Shown: positions 8,001 to 16,656 of the stretch, piece after piece
Layout of the letters: the number at the start of each line of letters is the position of its first letter
How positions within the stretch are numbered: the first letter of the stretch is position 1
Source of the DNA: Cryptobacteroides sp934698975
GTDB lineage: Bacteria > Bacteroidota > Bacteroidia > Bacteroidales > UBA932
Direction: 5' to 3'
Length of the DNA: 64,000 bases
Assembly: GCA_934698975.1 (NCBI GenBank)
Contig: CAKUVR010000011.1
Span: forward strand, 1-64,000
Program-made: the position numbers and the translations under genes
The notes under the pieces: generated by a model
What the model saw: only the letters and a program-made list of their open reading frames with translations
What the model was told of the DNA's origin: nothing
Databases searched by the model: none

Positions 8001-8923
8001 GGAGCGCTATCAGCACCCGGTGGGGGAGCGATGCGACACTTGGCGAGTTTGGAGGCTTTGTCGGGCGGAAGAATGCCGGCTTTCTGAAGGTTGGAGACAG
8101 TCCAGTCTGCTTTTGGAGAGTTCTCACGGAATATGATGATACTTCGAGCGGCACGTTTTCCGATGTACGGATGCGCTGCAAGTTCCTTTTCAGGAAGTGT
8201 CCATAATGAATATGCCGGAGTTGCCGCTGTGTCCAACTTGATGAGATCCTTGAGGTTGTCGAACTTCTCCTGATCAAAGTGCCAGATGTCCATAAGTTGC
8301 TCGGGGTAGGAATATCCTCTCAACTCCTTGCGATAGGAAACCATCTTGCCGGCGAAGAACTTTCCGATGCCCGGAAGTGACATGAAGGTCGCGGAGTCTG
8401 CCAGGTTGATGTCAATCTTAGGAATATCAATGTACTTTTCCAGCCTTCTGAACACGGAATCCTCCACGACATAGGATTTCGCAAAATCGTTCTTGCGGCG
8501 GAACCGGCCACCTTTCCGACGATAGTTGTCGATTGACTGTGCCTGTTTCTGCGTGAATCCCAACCTCATCAGGTCATCGACGCTTACCGTGTTGGGATCG
8601 AAACGGAAACTCTCGTACTTTCGTGGGGTGTGATTCCGCCTGATTTGCTCGGCTTGGATGGAATGTTCGGAGTTTTTTCGGTATGTGCCTGTCCGATATG
8701 TAGCCTCGACAGAGGCAGTCGCTTCGGTTTCTGATTCTTGGGGCTGCGTATAGATAAATACGGTGTCCGGCTCGTCGTGGTTTGCGATGATTCTTGCGAC
8801 GGATGCCTTGCGGATGAACAAGGCGGCTTGATAACCGACAATGAGGAACAACAGGGCCACGGCCCCGACAACGAATGAAGCGGACGGCTTCTTGCCATCC
8901 TTGTTGGAGTTGAAGTCTTTCAT
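7994..8923 (-). CDS. ComEA-like helix-hairpin-helix protein
   Basis: 309 residues. A membrane segment at about residues 15-36 (FVVGAVALLFLIVGYQAALF) follows a short basic cytoplasmic start. After a 65-residue linker come several helix-hairpin-helix units: LMRLGFTQKQAQSIDNYRRK, INLADSATFMSLPGIGKFFA, and ELAAHPYIGKRAARSIIIF. This is the usual Bacteroidota relative of ComEA, a membrane-anchored DNA-binding protein of DNA uptake. No other competence genes adjoin it, so a role in uptake is inference. Convergent with xerD. Confidence 0.82.
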   Translation of the reverse strand: MKDFNSNKDGKKPSASFVVGAVALLFLIVGYQAALFIRKASVARIIANHDEPDTVFIYTQPQESETEATASVEATYRTGTYRKNSEHSIQAEQIRRNHTPRKYESFRFDPNTVSVDDLMRLGFTQKQAQSIDNYRRKGGRFRRKNDFAKSYVVEDSVFRRLEKYIDIPKIDINLADSATFMSLPGIGKFFAGKMVSYRKELRGYSYPEQLMDIWHFDQEKFDNLKDLIKLDTAATPAYSLWTLPEKELAAHPYIGKRAARSIIIFRENSPKADWTVSNLQKAGILPPDKASKLAKCRIAPPPGADSAPE

Positions 8924-9070
8924 GAGTTTCGGAGATTTATTCAGTTCAGATCATGTGAGAAAAAGTTATGTTGTGGTTAAATGTGAAAACAATATAGACT
9001 GACAAGTGTGCATGCATAAGGTGGGGCATCTTCTTTTTGAAGATTACACAATGAGCGGGCATATCCAAAC

Positions 9071-9781
9071 CTACTCTACCGCTTCTGTTTTCCGCCTCTT
9101 TTTCTCCGAAGGAGCCCCGGCGACAACTATGACAATCTCCCCCTTGGGCTCATGTTCCTTGTACCATGCCGCCACTTCATAGAGTGTTCCGCGCTTGTGC
9201 TCCTCATGGATTTTTGAGATTTCCCGTGCCACGGAACATTCGCGTCCGGGACCGAAATATTCAATGAATTGGTCGAGGGTTTTCACCAATCTGTAAGGTG
9301 ACTCGTAGAAAATCATTGTTCTGGGCTCTTCCGCAAGAGTTTTCAGCAAGGTCTGGCGACCCTTTTTGACCGGAAGAAAGCCTTCGAAGCAGAACCGGTC
9401 GCATGGCAGTCCTGAAGAGACTATCGCCGGAATGCAGGCTGTGGCCCCGGGAAGAGTCTGCACCTCTATGCCTTCTGCGGCGCATGTCCGGGCAAGAAGA
9501 AATCCAGGGTCTGAGATTCCAGGCGTTCCGGCGTCGCTGATCAGAGCCACGTTCAGGCCGCCGAGAATCCGTTCCTTGATCATCTCGGCGGTCTGGTGCT
9601 CGTTGAACTTGTGATGCGATTGGAGTTTTCCGTGGATGTCATAACGGTGGAGCAGGACGCTGCTGGTCCTGGTGTCCTCGGCCAGAATGAGGTCCGCGTC
9701 TTTGAGGACCTGGACTGCTCTGAATGTCATGTCATCCAGATTTCCGACAGGGGTAGGAACTATGTAGAGGATTCCTGGCAT
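9071..9781 (-). CDS. rsmI: 16S rRNA (cytidine1402-2'-O)-methyltransferase
   Basis: SAM-dependent tetrapyrrole-methylase-fold enzyme that methylates the ribose of C1402 in 16S rRNA. The N-terminus MPGILYIVPTPVGNLDDMT, the ILAEDTRTS segment, and VALISDAGTPGISDPG are hallmark RsmI motifs. 236 residues, near the family length. The next gene on this strand lies 67 bases upstream; a run of eight T bases falls in that gap. Housekeeping; nothing odd. Confidence 0.96.
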   Translation of the reverse strand: MPGILYIVPTPVGNLDDMTFRAVQVLKDADLILAEDTRTSSVLLHRYDIHGKLQSHHKFNEHQTAEMIKERILGGLNVALISDAGTPGISDPGFLLARTCAAEGIEVQTLPGATACIPAIVSSGLPCDRFCFEGFLPVKKGRQTLLKTLAEEPRTMIFYESPYRLVKTLDQFIEYFGPGRECSVAREISKIHEEHKRGTLYEVAAWYKEHEPKGEIVIVVAGAPSEKKRRKTEAVE

Positions 9782-9848
9782 GGTCGTGCCGTTTTATGTT
9801 TTTTTTTGACATCATAGGATCGGTCGTTCATATTGCCGGTCCTATGGA

Positions 9849-10817
9849 TTACTTAAGTTTCCTGCGAACCGCCATCATCAGCCTGTAGACAGGCTCCGAG
9901 TTCAGATCCCAGTCCGGAAAGTTTGTCTGGATATAGGTGAGTGCCTCGTCGAGCGTGGTCATGCCGTTGAAAGCGCTGATGGTGTTCTGGAAAAGGAGCG
10001 GATCCTCCCTGAACAGCACATTGATCAGCAACACCCTGTCGTTGAGGGAGATCGCACTGATTACGTTTTTCACTTGGGATCCAGGGCGGTCTGTTCTCCA
10101 GGCTTGTTTCTCGGCCATCACATCCATGACAGCGTTTTCTGCTTTTCTGCTGTCGAGTATGGCGGCCTTGGCTTTCGGCGTCGGTTCGTGTTCCGTTGCC
10201 GGTTTGATTACAGTCTCAGGTTCGATGTTGAGCATCGGCTCCTGCGTCGGCTCCGTAATCGCGGAGGGGTTGTTCTCCGGAAGGTCGTCATCGAAAGGAA
10301 GGTCATCCAACGCAGCCGTCTTTGCCGGCTCGTTGATCTCCATGGTCACTTCGACAGGTTCAGTGACCATGGCGGCTCCGGCCGGAGTATTCGTTTCGGC
10401 GTGCTCTGGTGACAAATTGGTGGTCACTTCGACAGGCTCAGTGACCGGAGAATCAGGCTCAGTGACCGGAGAATCAGGCTCGGCGACCGGGGCTGTCGGT
10501 TCTGTGACCGGAATATCATCAGCCCCTTTGTCCGTAGAAGCGGCGGTGTACTCAGCCGCCGGATCCTCGATGATCGGCGTGATGTCGATATCCTGAAAGT
10601 CAATGTCGATAGGTGTGTCGTCTGCCTGGACTTCTGTTGACGCTGTCTGTTCAGTGGCTACGGGCTCGGCCACTTCGACAGGCTCTGTGACCGGCGGACG
10701 TGATTCAGTTTCCGTGGCAAGCGAGCGCGCTTCATGCTCAAGAGCCTCAAGCTCCACCTTTATCTTTACGATTCTTTCCAGCAGTGCGGAAATCCTTTTT
10801 TCGTCGATGTTTCCCAT
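9849..10817 (-). CDS. Bacteroidota hypothetical protein with repeat-derived VTEPVEV linker
   Basis: 322 residues. The start MGNIDEKRISALLERIVKIK is preferred over an upstream ATG at 10847. A short N-terminal coiled-coil-like helix is followed by a long acidic, Pro/Thr/Val/Glu-rich low-complexity region, then a conserved-looking C-terminal domain of about 80 residues (AISLNDRVLLINVLFREDP to the end), seen in many Bacteroidales proteins of unknown function. The linker contains VTEPVEV three times plus half-units such as VTEPDSP. These are the translation of the dispersed type-1 repeats at 10344-10368, 10422-10446 and 10668-10692. No function can be assigned. Confidence 0.75.
   Translation of the reverse strand: MGNIDEKRISALLERIVKIKVELEALEHEARSLATETESRPPVTEPVEVAEPVATEQTASTEVQADDTPIDIDFQDIDITPIIEDPAAEYTAASTDKGADDIPVTEPTAPVAEPDSPVTEPDSPVTEPVEVTTNLSPEHAETNTPAGAAMVTEPVEVTMEINEPAKTAALDDLPFDDDLPENNPSAITEPTQEPMLNIEPETVIKPATEHEPTPKAKAAILDSRKAENAVMDVMAEKQAWRTDRPGSQVKNVISAISLNDRVLLINVLFREDPLLFQNTISAFNGMTTLDEALTYIQTNFPDWDLNSEPVYRLMMAVRRKLK
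10344..10692. repeat. Type-1 repeats inside a coding sequence
   Basis: Three full copies at 10344-10368, 10422-10446 and 10668-10692. The first two are near-perfect palindromic units with GGTCACT and AGTGACC ends around TTCGACAGG(T/C)TC. Between 10439 and 10512 lie several half-units (CTCAGTGACCGG and variants). All are in the same frame of the host gene and encode VTEPVEV or VTEP. Confidence 0.9.
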
Positions 10818-10914
10818 AAAAATGCTATCTTTGCCTGACAAACCCATAAGACGGAAACCACGCCGTACAGCAAGGTTTGCGAGTGTTATTCATTATTTCA
10901 ACAAATCTAACGAA

Positions 10915-11493
10915 ATGTTTTCAGAAAACATAAAAAAATCCGGATGTATTGAAGTCATTTGTGGCTCGATGTTCTCCGGCAAGACCGAGGAACTGATCCG
11001 CAGGATCCGCAGGGCCAAGTTCGCCAATCTCAGAATAGAGATATTCAAGCCGACGATAGACACAAGATATTCAGAGGATGACGTGGTTTCCCATGACTTC
11101 CACAAGATTCCGTGCCATTCCGTGAAGGATCCAAAGGAGATGCTAAACGTCGGCCCGGAAGTCCAGGTCGTGGGAATAGACGAGGCCCAGTTCTATGACA
11201 TGTCGCTTGTTGATGTCGCGCAGGAACTTGCCGACCGTGGAATACGTGTGATCATAGCCGGCCTTGACACCGATTTTCTCGGAAAGCCTTTCGGTCCTAT
11301 GCCTTACCTGATGGCCGTCGCCGAGGAGGTGAGAAAGGTTCATGCCATCTGTGTCAGGTGCGGAAATCTCGCGAACCATTCCCACAGATTATCCCACAGC
11401 ACAGAACTCGTGGTCCTAGGAGAAAAGGATGCCTACGAGCCTCTGTGCCGTGAATGTTACAATAAGGCGATGGCCGAGGAACGTGAGGCTTAG
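10915..11493 (+). CDS. tdk: Thymidine kinase (type II)
   Basis: Phosphorylates thymidine to dTMP in pyrimidine salvage. The start at 10915 gives MFSENIKKSGCIEVICGSMF; the longer upstream frame is antisense to the preceding gene and is rejected. Walker A GSMFSGKT is at residues 17-24, the DEAQF motif follows near residue 90, and four zinc-binding cysteines appear as CVRCG and CREC in the C-terminal part. 192 residues, typical. Its stop codon overlaps the stop of convergent recA by three bases. Confidence 0.96.
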   Translation: MFSENIKKSGCIEVICGSMFSGKTEELIRRIRRAKFANLRIEIFKPTIDTRYSEDDVVSHDFHKIPCHSVKDPKEMLNVGPEVQVVGIDEAQFYDMSLVDVAQELADRGIRVIIAGLDTDFLGKPFGPMPYLMAVAEEVRKVHAICVRCGNLANHSHRLSHSTELVVLGEKDAYEPLCRECYNKAMAEEREA

Positions 11494-12518
11494 TCCTTCA
11501 CGTTCTTCAGCGCCTCGCGTACCTTTGCCTCGATCTCGTCGCAGAGCTCTTGATTGTCCTTGAGCAACTGCTTTGTGGCCTCGCGCCCCTGAGCCAGTTT
11601 CTGGTCGCCGTAGCTGAACCAAGAGCCGCTCTTGCCCACGATTCCATATTCAACGCCAAGATCAAGAATCTCTCCGGCGTGCGAGATTCCTTCTCCGAAC
11701 ACGATGTCGAACTCGGCTTTCTTGAAAGGCGGAGCCATCTTGTTCTTCACAACCTTGACACGTGTGCGGTTGCCGAGAGCCTCGTCTCCATCTTTGAGTT
11801 GTGTGGTCTTGCGCACGTCGATACGTACTGAAGCGTAGAACTTCAAAGCGTTGCCGCCGGTCGTTGTCTCCGGATTGCCGAACATCACGCCGATCTTCTC
11901 CCTCAGCTGATTGATGAATATGCAGCAAGTGTTCGTCTTGGCGATGTTGGCCGTCAGCTTCCTCAGGGCTTGACTCATAAGTCTTGCCTGGAGTCCGACC
12001 TTGTTGTCTCCCATCTCGCCCTCGATTTCAGCCTTCGGTGTCAGGGCGGCGACAGAGTCAACCACCACGATGTCGATCGCTCCCGAACGGATCAGGTTGT
12101 CGGCAATCTCAAGCGCCTGCTCGCCGTTGTCCGGCTGTGAGATGAGCAAAGTCTCCAGGTTTACCCCGAGAGCCTTTGCGTAGGTTCTGTCGAAAGCGTG
12201 CTCAGCGTCGATCATTGCCGCGATGCCGCCTTGTTTCTGCGCCTCGGCGATCGCATGGATCGCCAAAGTGGTCTTGCCGCTGGATTCCGGACCGTAGATC
12301 TCCACGATCCTTCCGCGCGGATAACCTCCGATTCCGAGCGCATGGTCAAGCGCGACGGAACCGCTCGGAATGACCTGCACGTCCCATTGTGGCTGTTCCC
12401 CCAGCTTCATGATCGTCCCTTTCCCGTAGTCTTTCTCAATCTTGTCGATCGTGGCCTGCAGCGCCTTGAGTTTCGCGGCGCCCGCATCTGTGGCCTTAGC
12501 CTCTACCTCTTTTGCCAT
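11490..12518 (-). CDS. recA: Recombinase RecA
   Basis: ATP-dependent strand-exchange protein for homologous recombination and SOS induction. Walker A GPESSGKT is at residues 76-83, followed by the MIDAEHAFD motif and the L2-loop region FINQLREKIGVMFGNPETTT. 342 residues, full length. It is convergent with tdk, sharing the four bases TTAG at the ends of the two genes. I saw no SOS box upstream; the likely -7 element is at 12577-12584. Confidence 0.98.
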   Translation of the reverse strand: MAKEVEAKATDAGAAKLKALQATIDKIEKDYGKGTIMKLGEQPQWDVQVIPSGSVALDHALGIGGYPRGRIVEIYGPESSGKTTLAIHAIAEAQKQGGIAAMIDAEHAFDRTYAKALGVNLETLLISQPDNGEQALEIADNLIRSGAIDIVVVDSVAALTPKAEIEGEMGDNKVGLQARLMSQALRKLTANIAKTNTCCIFINQLREKIGVMFGNPETTTGGNALKFYASVRIDVRKTTQLKDGDEALGNRTRVKVVKNKMAPPFKKAEFDIVFGEGISHAGEILDLGVEYGIVGKSGSWFSYGDQKLAQGREATKQLLKDNQELCDEIEAKVREALKNVKD

Positions 12519-12576
12519 AATGATTAAAAATAATAGTTGTTAGTTGTTTTTGGGCGAAAAGATGTCGCCTTTGTGA

Positions 12577-12584
12577 CAAAGATA
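12577..12584 (-). promoter_or_regulatory. Putative -7 element for recA
   Basis: Minus-strand TATCTTTG, 59 bases ahead of recA. A matching -33 TTTG was not obvious. Confidence 0.4.
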
Positions 12585-12617
12585 TAAAATTACGTCCAAT
12601 CCGGCGTTATTTTTCAC

Positions 12618-12625
12618 TAAATTTG
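12618..12625 (+). promoter_or_regulatory. Putative -7 element for rlmN (near-leaderless)
   Basis: TAAATTTG ends only seven bases before the rlmN ATG at 12633, implying a leader of a few bases. A -33 element was not recognised. Confidence 0.45.
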
Positions 12626-12632
12626 TAGTAAA

Positions 12633-13670
12633 ATGATAAACTCGAAAGATATGCGGGAGCAACTGTTGGGAAAGACACCTGATGAATTGAAGGAAATCGC
12701 TTTGAATGTCGGTCTGCCGGCCTTTACGGGCAAGCAGATCGCTCTTTGGATGTACGGACGCAAGGTCCGGAGCATTGATGAGATGACCAACATCTCGAAG
12801 ATTGGGCGTGAAAGGCTTAAGGAGGGATATTCACTCGGTGTGACTATGCCTTCAACGTGTCAGATTTCGTCGGACGGCACGAAGAAATACCTTTTTCCAA
12901 TCGGGGAAGGCAATGCCGTCGAGGCTGTGATGATTCCTGATGACGACAGGAAGACCCTCTGCGTATCCTCTCAGGCTGGATGCCGGATGGGGTGCAGGTT
13001 CTGCATGACAGGGCGTCAGGGATTTCATGGCAACCTCACCGTTGCGGAGATTCTTTCACAGTTCATCGCCATCGACGAGGCTGCGGAACTGACGAACGCC
13101 GTGTTCATGGGGATGGGCGAGCCGCTGGACAATTTTGACAATGTGATGAGAGCCATCGAGGTGCTGACGGCAGACTGGGGATTCGGTTGGAGTCCCAAGC
13201 GCATCACACTTTCGACCATCGGAGTACTTCCGAACCTGAGAAAATACCTAGACTCCACCCGCTGCCACCTGGCGGTCAGCCTCCACAACCCGTTCCCTGA
13301 CGAAAGGGCGGAGATGATGCCGGTGCAGAAAGCCTGGCCGGTGCAGGAAGTGATTGACATGATCCGTGAATATGACTTTACCGGCCAGCGCAGGGTAAGT
13401 TTTGAATATACAATGTTCGCGGGCCTGAACGATGACAAGCGTCACGCTGACGCATTGATACGGTTGCTTCGCGGACTGGAGTGCAGGGTGAACCTGATCC
13501 GCTTCCACAAGATTCCCGACGCTCCGTTCGACACAACTCCGCAGATTATTATGGAACGCTTCAGAGACAGACTTTCCAACCACGGAATCACCTGCACGAT
13601 AAGGGCTTCCAGAGGCGAGGACATACTCGCCGCCTGCGGGATGCTGGCTGGGGAGCATAGAAGTAAATGA
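12633..13670 (+). CDS. rlmN: 23S rRNA (adenine2503-C2)-methyltransferase
   Basis: Radical-SAM enzyme that methylates A2503 of 23S rRNA and A37 of some tRNAs. The cluster motif CRMGCRFC places the three iron-sulfur cysteines at 117, 121 and 124. MGMGEPLDNFDNV and the C-terminal CTIRASRGEDILAACG, with the methyl-carrying Cys region, are canonical. 345 residues. Its stop overlaps the start of the patatin gene by four bases (ATGA), suggesting co-transcription. Confidence 0.97.
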   Translation: MINSKDMREQLLGKTPDELKEIALNVGLPAFTGKQIALWMYGRKVRSIDEMTNISKIGRERLKEGYSLGVTMPSTCQISSDGTKKYLFPIGEGNAVEAVMIPDDDRKTLCVSSQAGCRMGCRFCMTGRQGFHGNLTVAEILSQFIAIDEAAELTNAVFMGMGEPLDNFDNVMRAIEVLTADWGFGWSPKRITLSTIGVLPNLRKYLDSTRCHLAVSLHNPFPDERAEMMPVQKAWPVQEVIDMIREYDFTGQRRVSFEYTMFAGLNDDKRHADALIRLLRGLECRVNLIRFHKIPDAPFDTTPQIIMERFRDRLSNHGITCTIRASRGEDILAACGMLAGEHRSK

Positions 13671-16108
13671 ATATAAATCTGAGAATGACTATTGAAACGA
13701 AAATCGGTAAGTTAGTGGTGCCTCTGGCCGTGATGGCTGTGTCGGTGTTCACGGCCAACGCACAGATTTCTCATTCTGTGTTGGACACCAGGCGGGAGAT
13801 GAAAGACCTCAGGGTAGAGAAGATAAAACATAAGCTGGATTCGGTAAAAGCGGTACGCCATCGTCCGACCGTGGCCTTGGTGCTCAGCGGAGGCGGAGCC
13901 AAGGGCGCAGCCCATGTCGGGGTGATCAAGTATCTTGAATCAATCGGGATGCCTGTCGATGTCGTGATGGGAACCAGTATGGGTGGTCTTGTCGGAGGTA
14001 TTTATGCTTTGGGCTATGATGCCGGGCAACTGGATTCGATAATCCGCGACATTGACTGGGATATGGCTTTGAGTGACAAGGTTCCGAGGGATTACCTGTC
14101 ATATTCGGCGATAAAATACAAGGAAAAATATGTCCTGTCCTTCCCGTTCTTTTATGACAGGAAGGAATATATGCAGATGAAAGAGTCTGACCAACAATAT
14201 ACCCGCAGGGTTGAAGACATCCATTTTGGCGCCGGGGAGGCTGACGCGACGAACATGGTCAAGGACAATCTTCTCGGAAGCCTTCCTTCAGGAATGGTGT
14301 ACGGCCAGAATGTCAACAACATATTCAGCTCGCTTTCCGTTGGTTATCAGGATGTGACTGATTTCTACGACCTTCCGGTCCCGTTCCTTTGTGTGGCTAC
14401 GGACCTTGTGTCGGGAACCGCCAAGATCTGGACCAAGGGCAAGCTTAACACCGCACTGCGTTCCACTATGTCAATCCCTGGACTTTTCGCTCCGGTCAGA
14501 GTGGATGGAATGGTGCTGGTGGACGGCGGCATGAGGAACAACTATCCGACAGATCTTGCGAAGAAGGTAGGCGCTGACATTGTGATCGGAGTGAACCTTT
14601 CCGACGGCTACAAAAGCTACAATGAAATCAACAATCTGGCTGACATTATCAACACCGGCATTGATATGCTGGGCCGCACGTCATTCGAGTCCAACATCGA
14701 CATCCCTGATGTCAACATCAAACCGGACCTGCACGAGTTCAATATGCTGAGCTTTGACGACAGGAGCATCGACACAATCATCAACAGAGGCTATCAGGCC
14801 GCTCTGGCGGTTGCTGACAAACTGGATTCGATAAAGGCTGTTGTCGGCTCGGACGTGACAACGATAAATAATGATCCTGCCGATGACATCAGGCTAAGGA
14901 AAGTGCTTGTCTCCGGAGTGGAAATCGCCGGCGTTGACGACAAGGAAAGCCTGTACCTGATGAACAAGATTAAGGTGGGAGCCGGTTCCAGGATGGGAAA
15001 CTCCGAGATAGAGGATGCCGTGGCCACGATATTCGGGACCAACGCTTTTGACTATGTGAATTATGAACTTCTTGGTGACGAGGAGCCTTACAGGCTTAAG
15101 TTCAACTGCAAGAGGGGACCGATCTGTCAACTGGGGCTGGGAGGACGTTTTGACACCGAGGAGATTGTGTCTGTGCTTGTCAATCTCGGACTTGGGGTGC
15201 ACAAGATACAGGGCTCGTCACTGGACTTTACCGGAAAGGTGGGAACCAATCCGAACGCCAGCCTGACATATTCGTACATTTCTCCCAAGGGAATGTCGTT
15301 CAATGTCATGGCAGGAGTGAGGTACACTGACAGGAACACGTTCAGCATCGGTGACAACAGGTTCAGGATCAATTTTTTGGATGTGCGTCAGGAAATCTAT
15401 CTGTCCAACATAACCTGGTCCACCTTCTATCTGAAGACAGGTTTCAGGAACGACTACTACAACGTCAATTCCGTGATGGCTGAGCAGGCTTTCGGGGACT
15501 ATGATGTCAATCAGCTGTCCAATGACTATGTGACATTCTTCTTCAACGCGCGCAAGGATTCGTTCGACAACGCCTACATCCCGACCAAGGGTAAGTCATT
15601 CGGTGTCTCATACGATTGGGTGTTCGGTGGCGGGCCGCAGAAATTCAACAACTTCCACGCTTTGACCTTGGATGCCAAGGAGGTTGTGGGAGGTGACAGA
15701 TTCGCTTTCATTCCATCTCTGAATATCCGTTATCTTATCGGAGATGAGGTTCCGGTTCCTTTCACCAACACGATGGGAGGAAGTATGGCGGGCCGGTATC
15801 TGGACCAGCAGATTCCTTTCATCGGGATCAACAACGCCGCTGCGATGCAGAAGATTCTCGGGGTGGCCCGGACAGACTTGCGCTTCAAACTGCTCAAGAA
15901 CAACTACTTGACTGCTATCGCCAACTATGCTTTGTCCTGTGATGAAATCTCGGCCTTCAAGAATCTGAACGAGGATGTGGCGGGCTATCTGGGGTGTGGA
16001 CTCCAGTACACATACAACTCGATAGTCGGGCCTCTCAGCCTGAATGTTCATTGGTCAAGCTATACACACAATGTTGGGCTTTACATGAGCCTTGGATTTG
16101 ATTTCTAA
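13667..16108 (+). CDS. Patatin-like phospholipase fused to a BamA-type outer-membrane barrel
   Basis: 813 residues with a signal peptide ending near residue 33 (FTANAQ). The patatin domain has the oxyanion loop SGGGAKGAAHVG (74-85), nucleophile Ser104 in GTSMGG, and Asp286 in DGGMRNNYP. A POTRA-like segment follows (about 400-480), then a C-terminal 16-strand-type surface-antigen barrel ending in YMSLGFDF with a terminal aromatic residue. This is the PlpD-like type Vd autotransporter layout: the barrel sits in the outer membrane and the lipase domain is exported or stays periplasmic. Co-transcribed with rlmN and probably recX. Confidence 0.9.
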   Translation: MNINLRMTIETKIGKLVVPLAVMAVSVFTANAQISHSVLDTRREMKDLRVEKIKHKLDSVKAVRHRPTVALVLSGGGAKGAAHVGVIKYLESIGMPVDVVMGTSMGGLVGGIYALGYDAGQLDSIIRDIDWDMALSDKVPRDYLSYSAIKYKEKYVLSFPFFYDRKEYMQMKESDQQYTRRVEDIHFGAGEADATNMVKDNLLGSLPSGMVYGQNVNNIFSSLSVGYQDVTDFYDLPVPFLCVATDLVSGTAKIWTKGKLNTALRSTMSIPGLFAPVRVDGMVLVDGGMRNNYPTDLAKKVGADIVIGVNLSDGYKSYNEINNLADIINTGIDMLGRTSFESNIDIPDVNIKPDLHEFNMLSFDDRSIDTIINRGYQAALAVADKLDSIKAVVGSDVTTINNDPADDIRLRKVLVSGVEIAGVDDKESLYLMNKIKVGAGSRMGNSEIEDAVATIFGTNAFDYVNYELLGDEEPYRLKFNCKRGPICQLGLGGRFDTEEIVSVLVNLGLGVHKIQGSSLDFTGKVGTNPNASLTYSYISPKGMSFNVMAGVRYTDRNTFSIGDNRFRINFLDVRQEIYLSNITWSTFYLKTGFRNDYYNVNSVMAEQAFGDYDVNQLSNDYVTFFFNARKDSFDNAYIPTKGKSFGVSYDWVFGGGPQKFNNFHALTLDAKEVVGGDRFAFIPSLNIRYLIGDEVPVPFTNTMGGSMAGRYLDQQIPFIGINNAAAMQKILGVARTDLRFKLLKNNYLTAIANYALSCDEISAFKNLNEDVAGYLGCGLQYTYNSIVGPLSLNVHWSSYTHNVGLYMSLGFDF

Positions 16109-16112
16109 GAAT

Positions 16113-16577
16113 ATGGAAGAGTTCGCTAAAGTGCTGGACAGGCTTCAGACCCAATGTGTGAAGAGGGAATATTGCCGCTCTGACATATTCAGAAAGGCTA
16201 TGACAGCCTTTGAGGGGGACAGGGACACCGCGGAGAGATTGGTGGCTTCTCTCGTTGAGGATCGCTTTGTTGATGATTCTAGGTACGCCGCCGCTTTTGC
16301 CAGGGAAAAGGCAAGGCTTGCCGGATGGGGGCCGGTGAAAATATCCTTTGCGCTCGCTGCCAAAGGTATATCCAAAGATGTGGCTTCCAAAGCATTGAGA
16401 GAGGTGGAACCAGAGGAGGCTGACCGTCGGATGCTTTCTGTTCTTGAGACTAAATACCGATCTTTGAAAGGTGATCCGCAGGAGAAGTTCAAATTGATCA
16501 AGTTCGGTTTGACCAGAGGATATGAATATGAAAAGATAGCCCCTGTTGTGGATGAGATTTTGAAGAAGAATAGTTAA
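16113..16577 (+). CDS. recX: RecX family regulatory protein
   Basis: Small helical protein that binds RecA filaments and limits their activity. The sequence shows the RecX three-helix repeats: ERLVASLVEDRFVDDSRYAA, then FAREKARLAGWGPVKISFAL, then a third repeat to the end. The start MEEFAKVLDRLQ, four bases after the patatin stop, is preferred; an ATG at 16092 would add seven residues inside the previous gene. 154 residues, normal. recA itself is 3.6 kb away on the other strand. Confidence 0.88.
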   Translation: MEEFAKVLDRLQTQCVKREYCRSDIFRKAMTAFEGDRDTAERLVASLVEDRFVDDSRYAAAFAREKARLAGWGPVKISFALAAKGISKDVASKALREVEPEEADRRMLSVLETKYRSLKGDPQEKFKLIKFGLTRGYEYEKIAPVVDEILKKNS

Positions 16578-16656
16578 ATTTGCGCTTTGGGAAAGTCATG
16601 GCATGCGCCCGACGTGATTCTGGATTCATGATTAAGTCGAACATAATTCAATTGAT

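Noticed and set aside
10603..10914. Longer thymidine kinase start
   Set aside because: The extension is antisense to the VTEPVEV gene and unlike the tdk family N-terminus.
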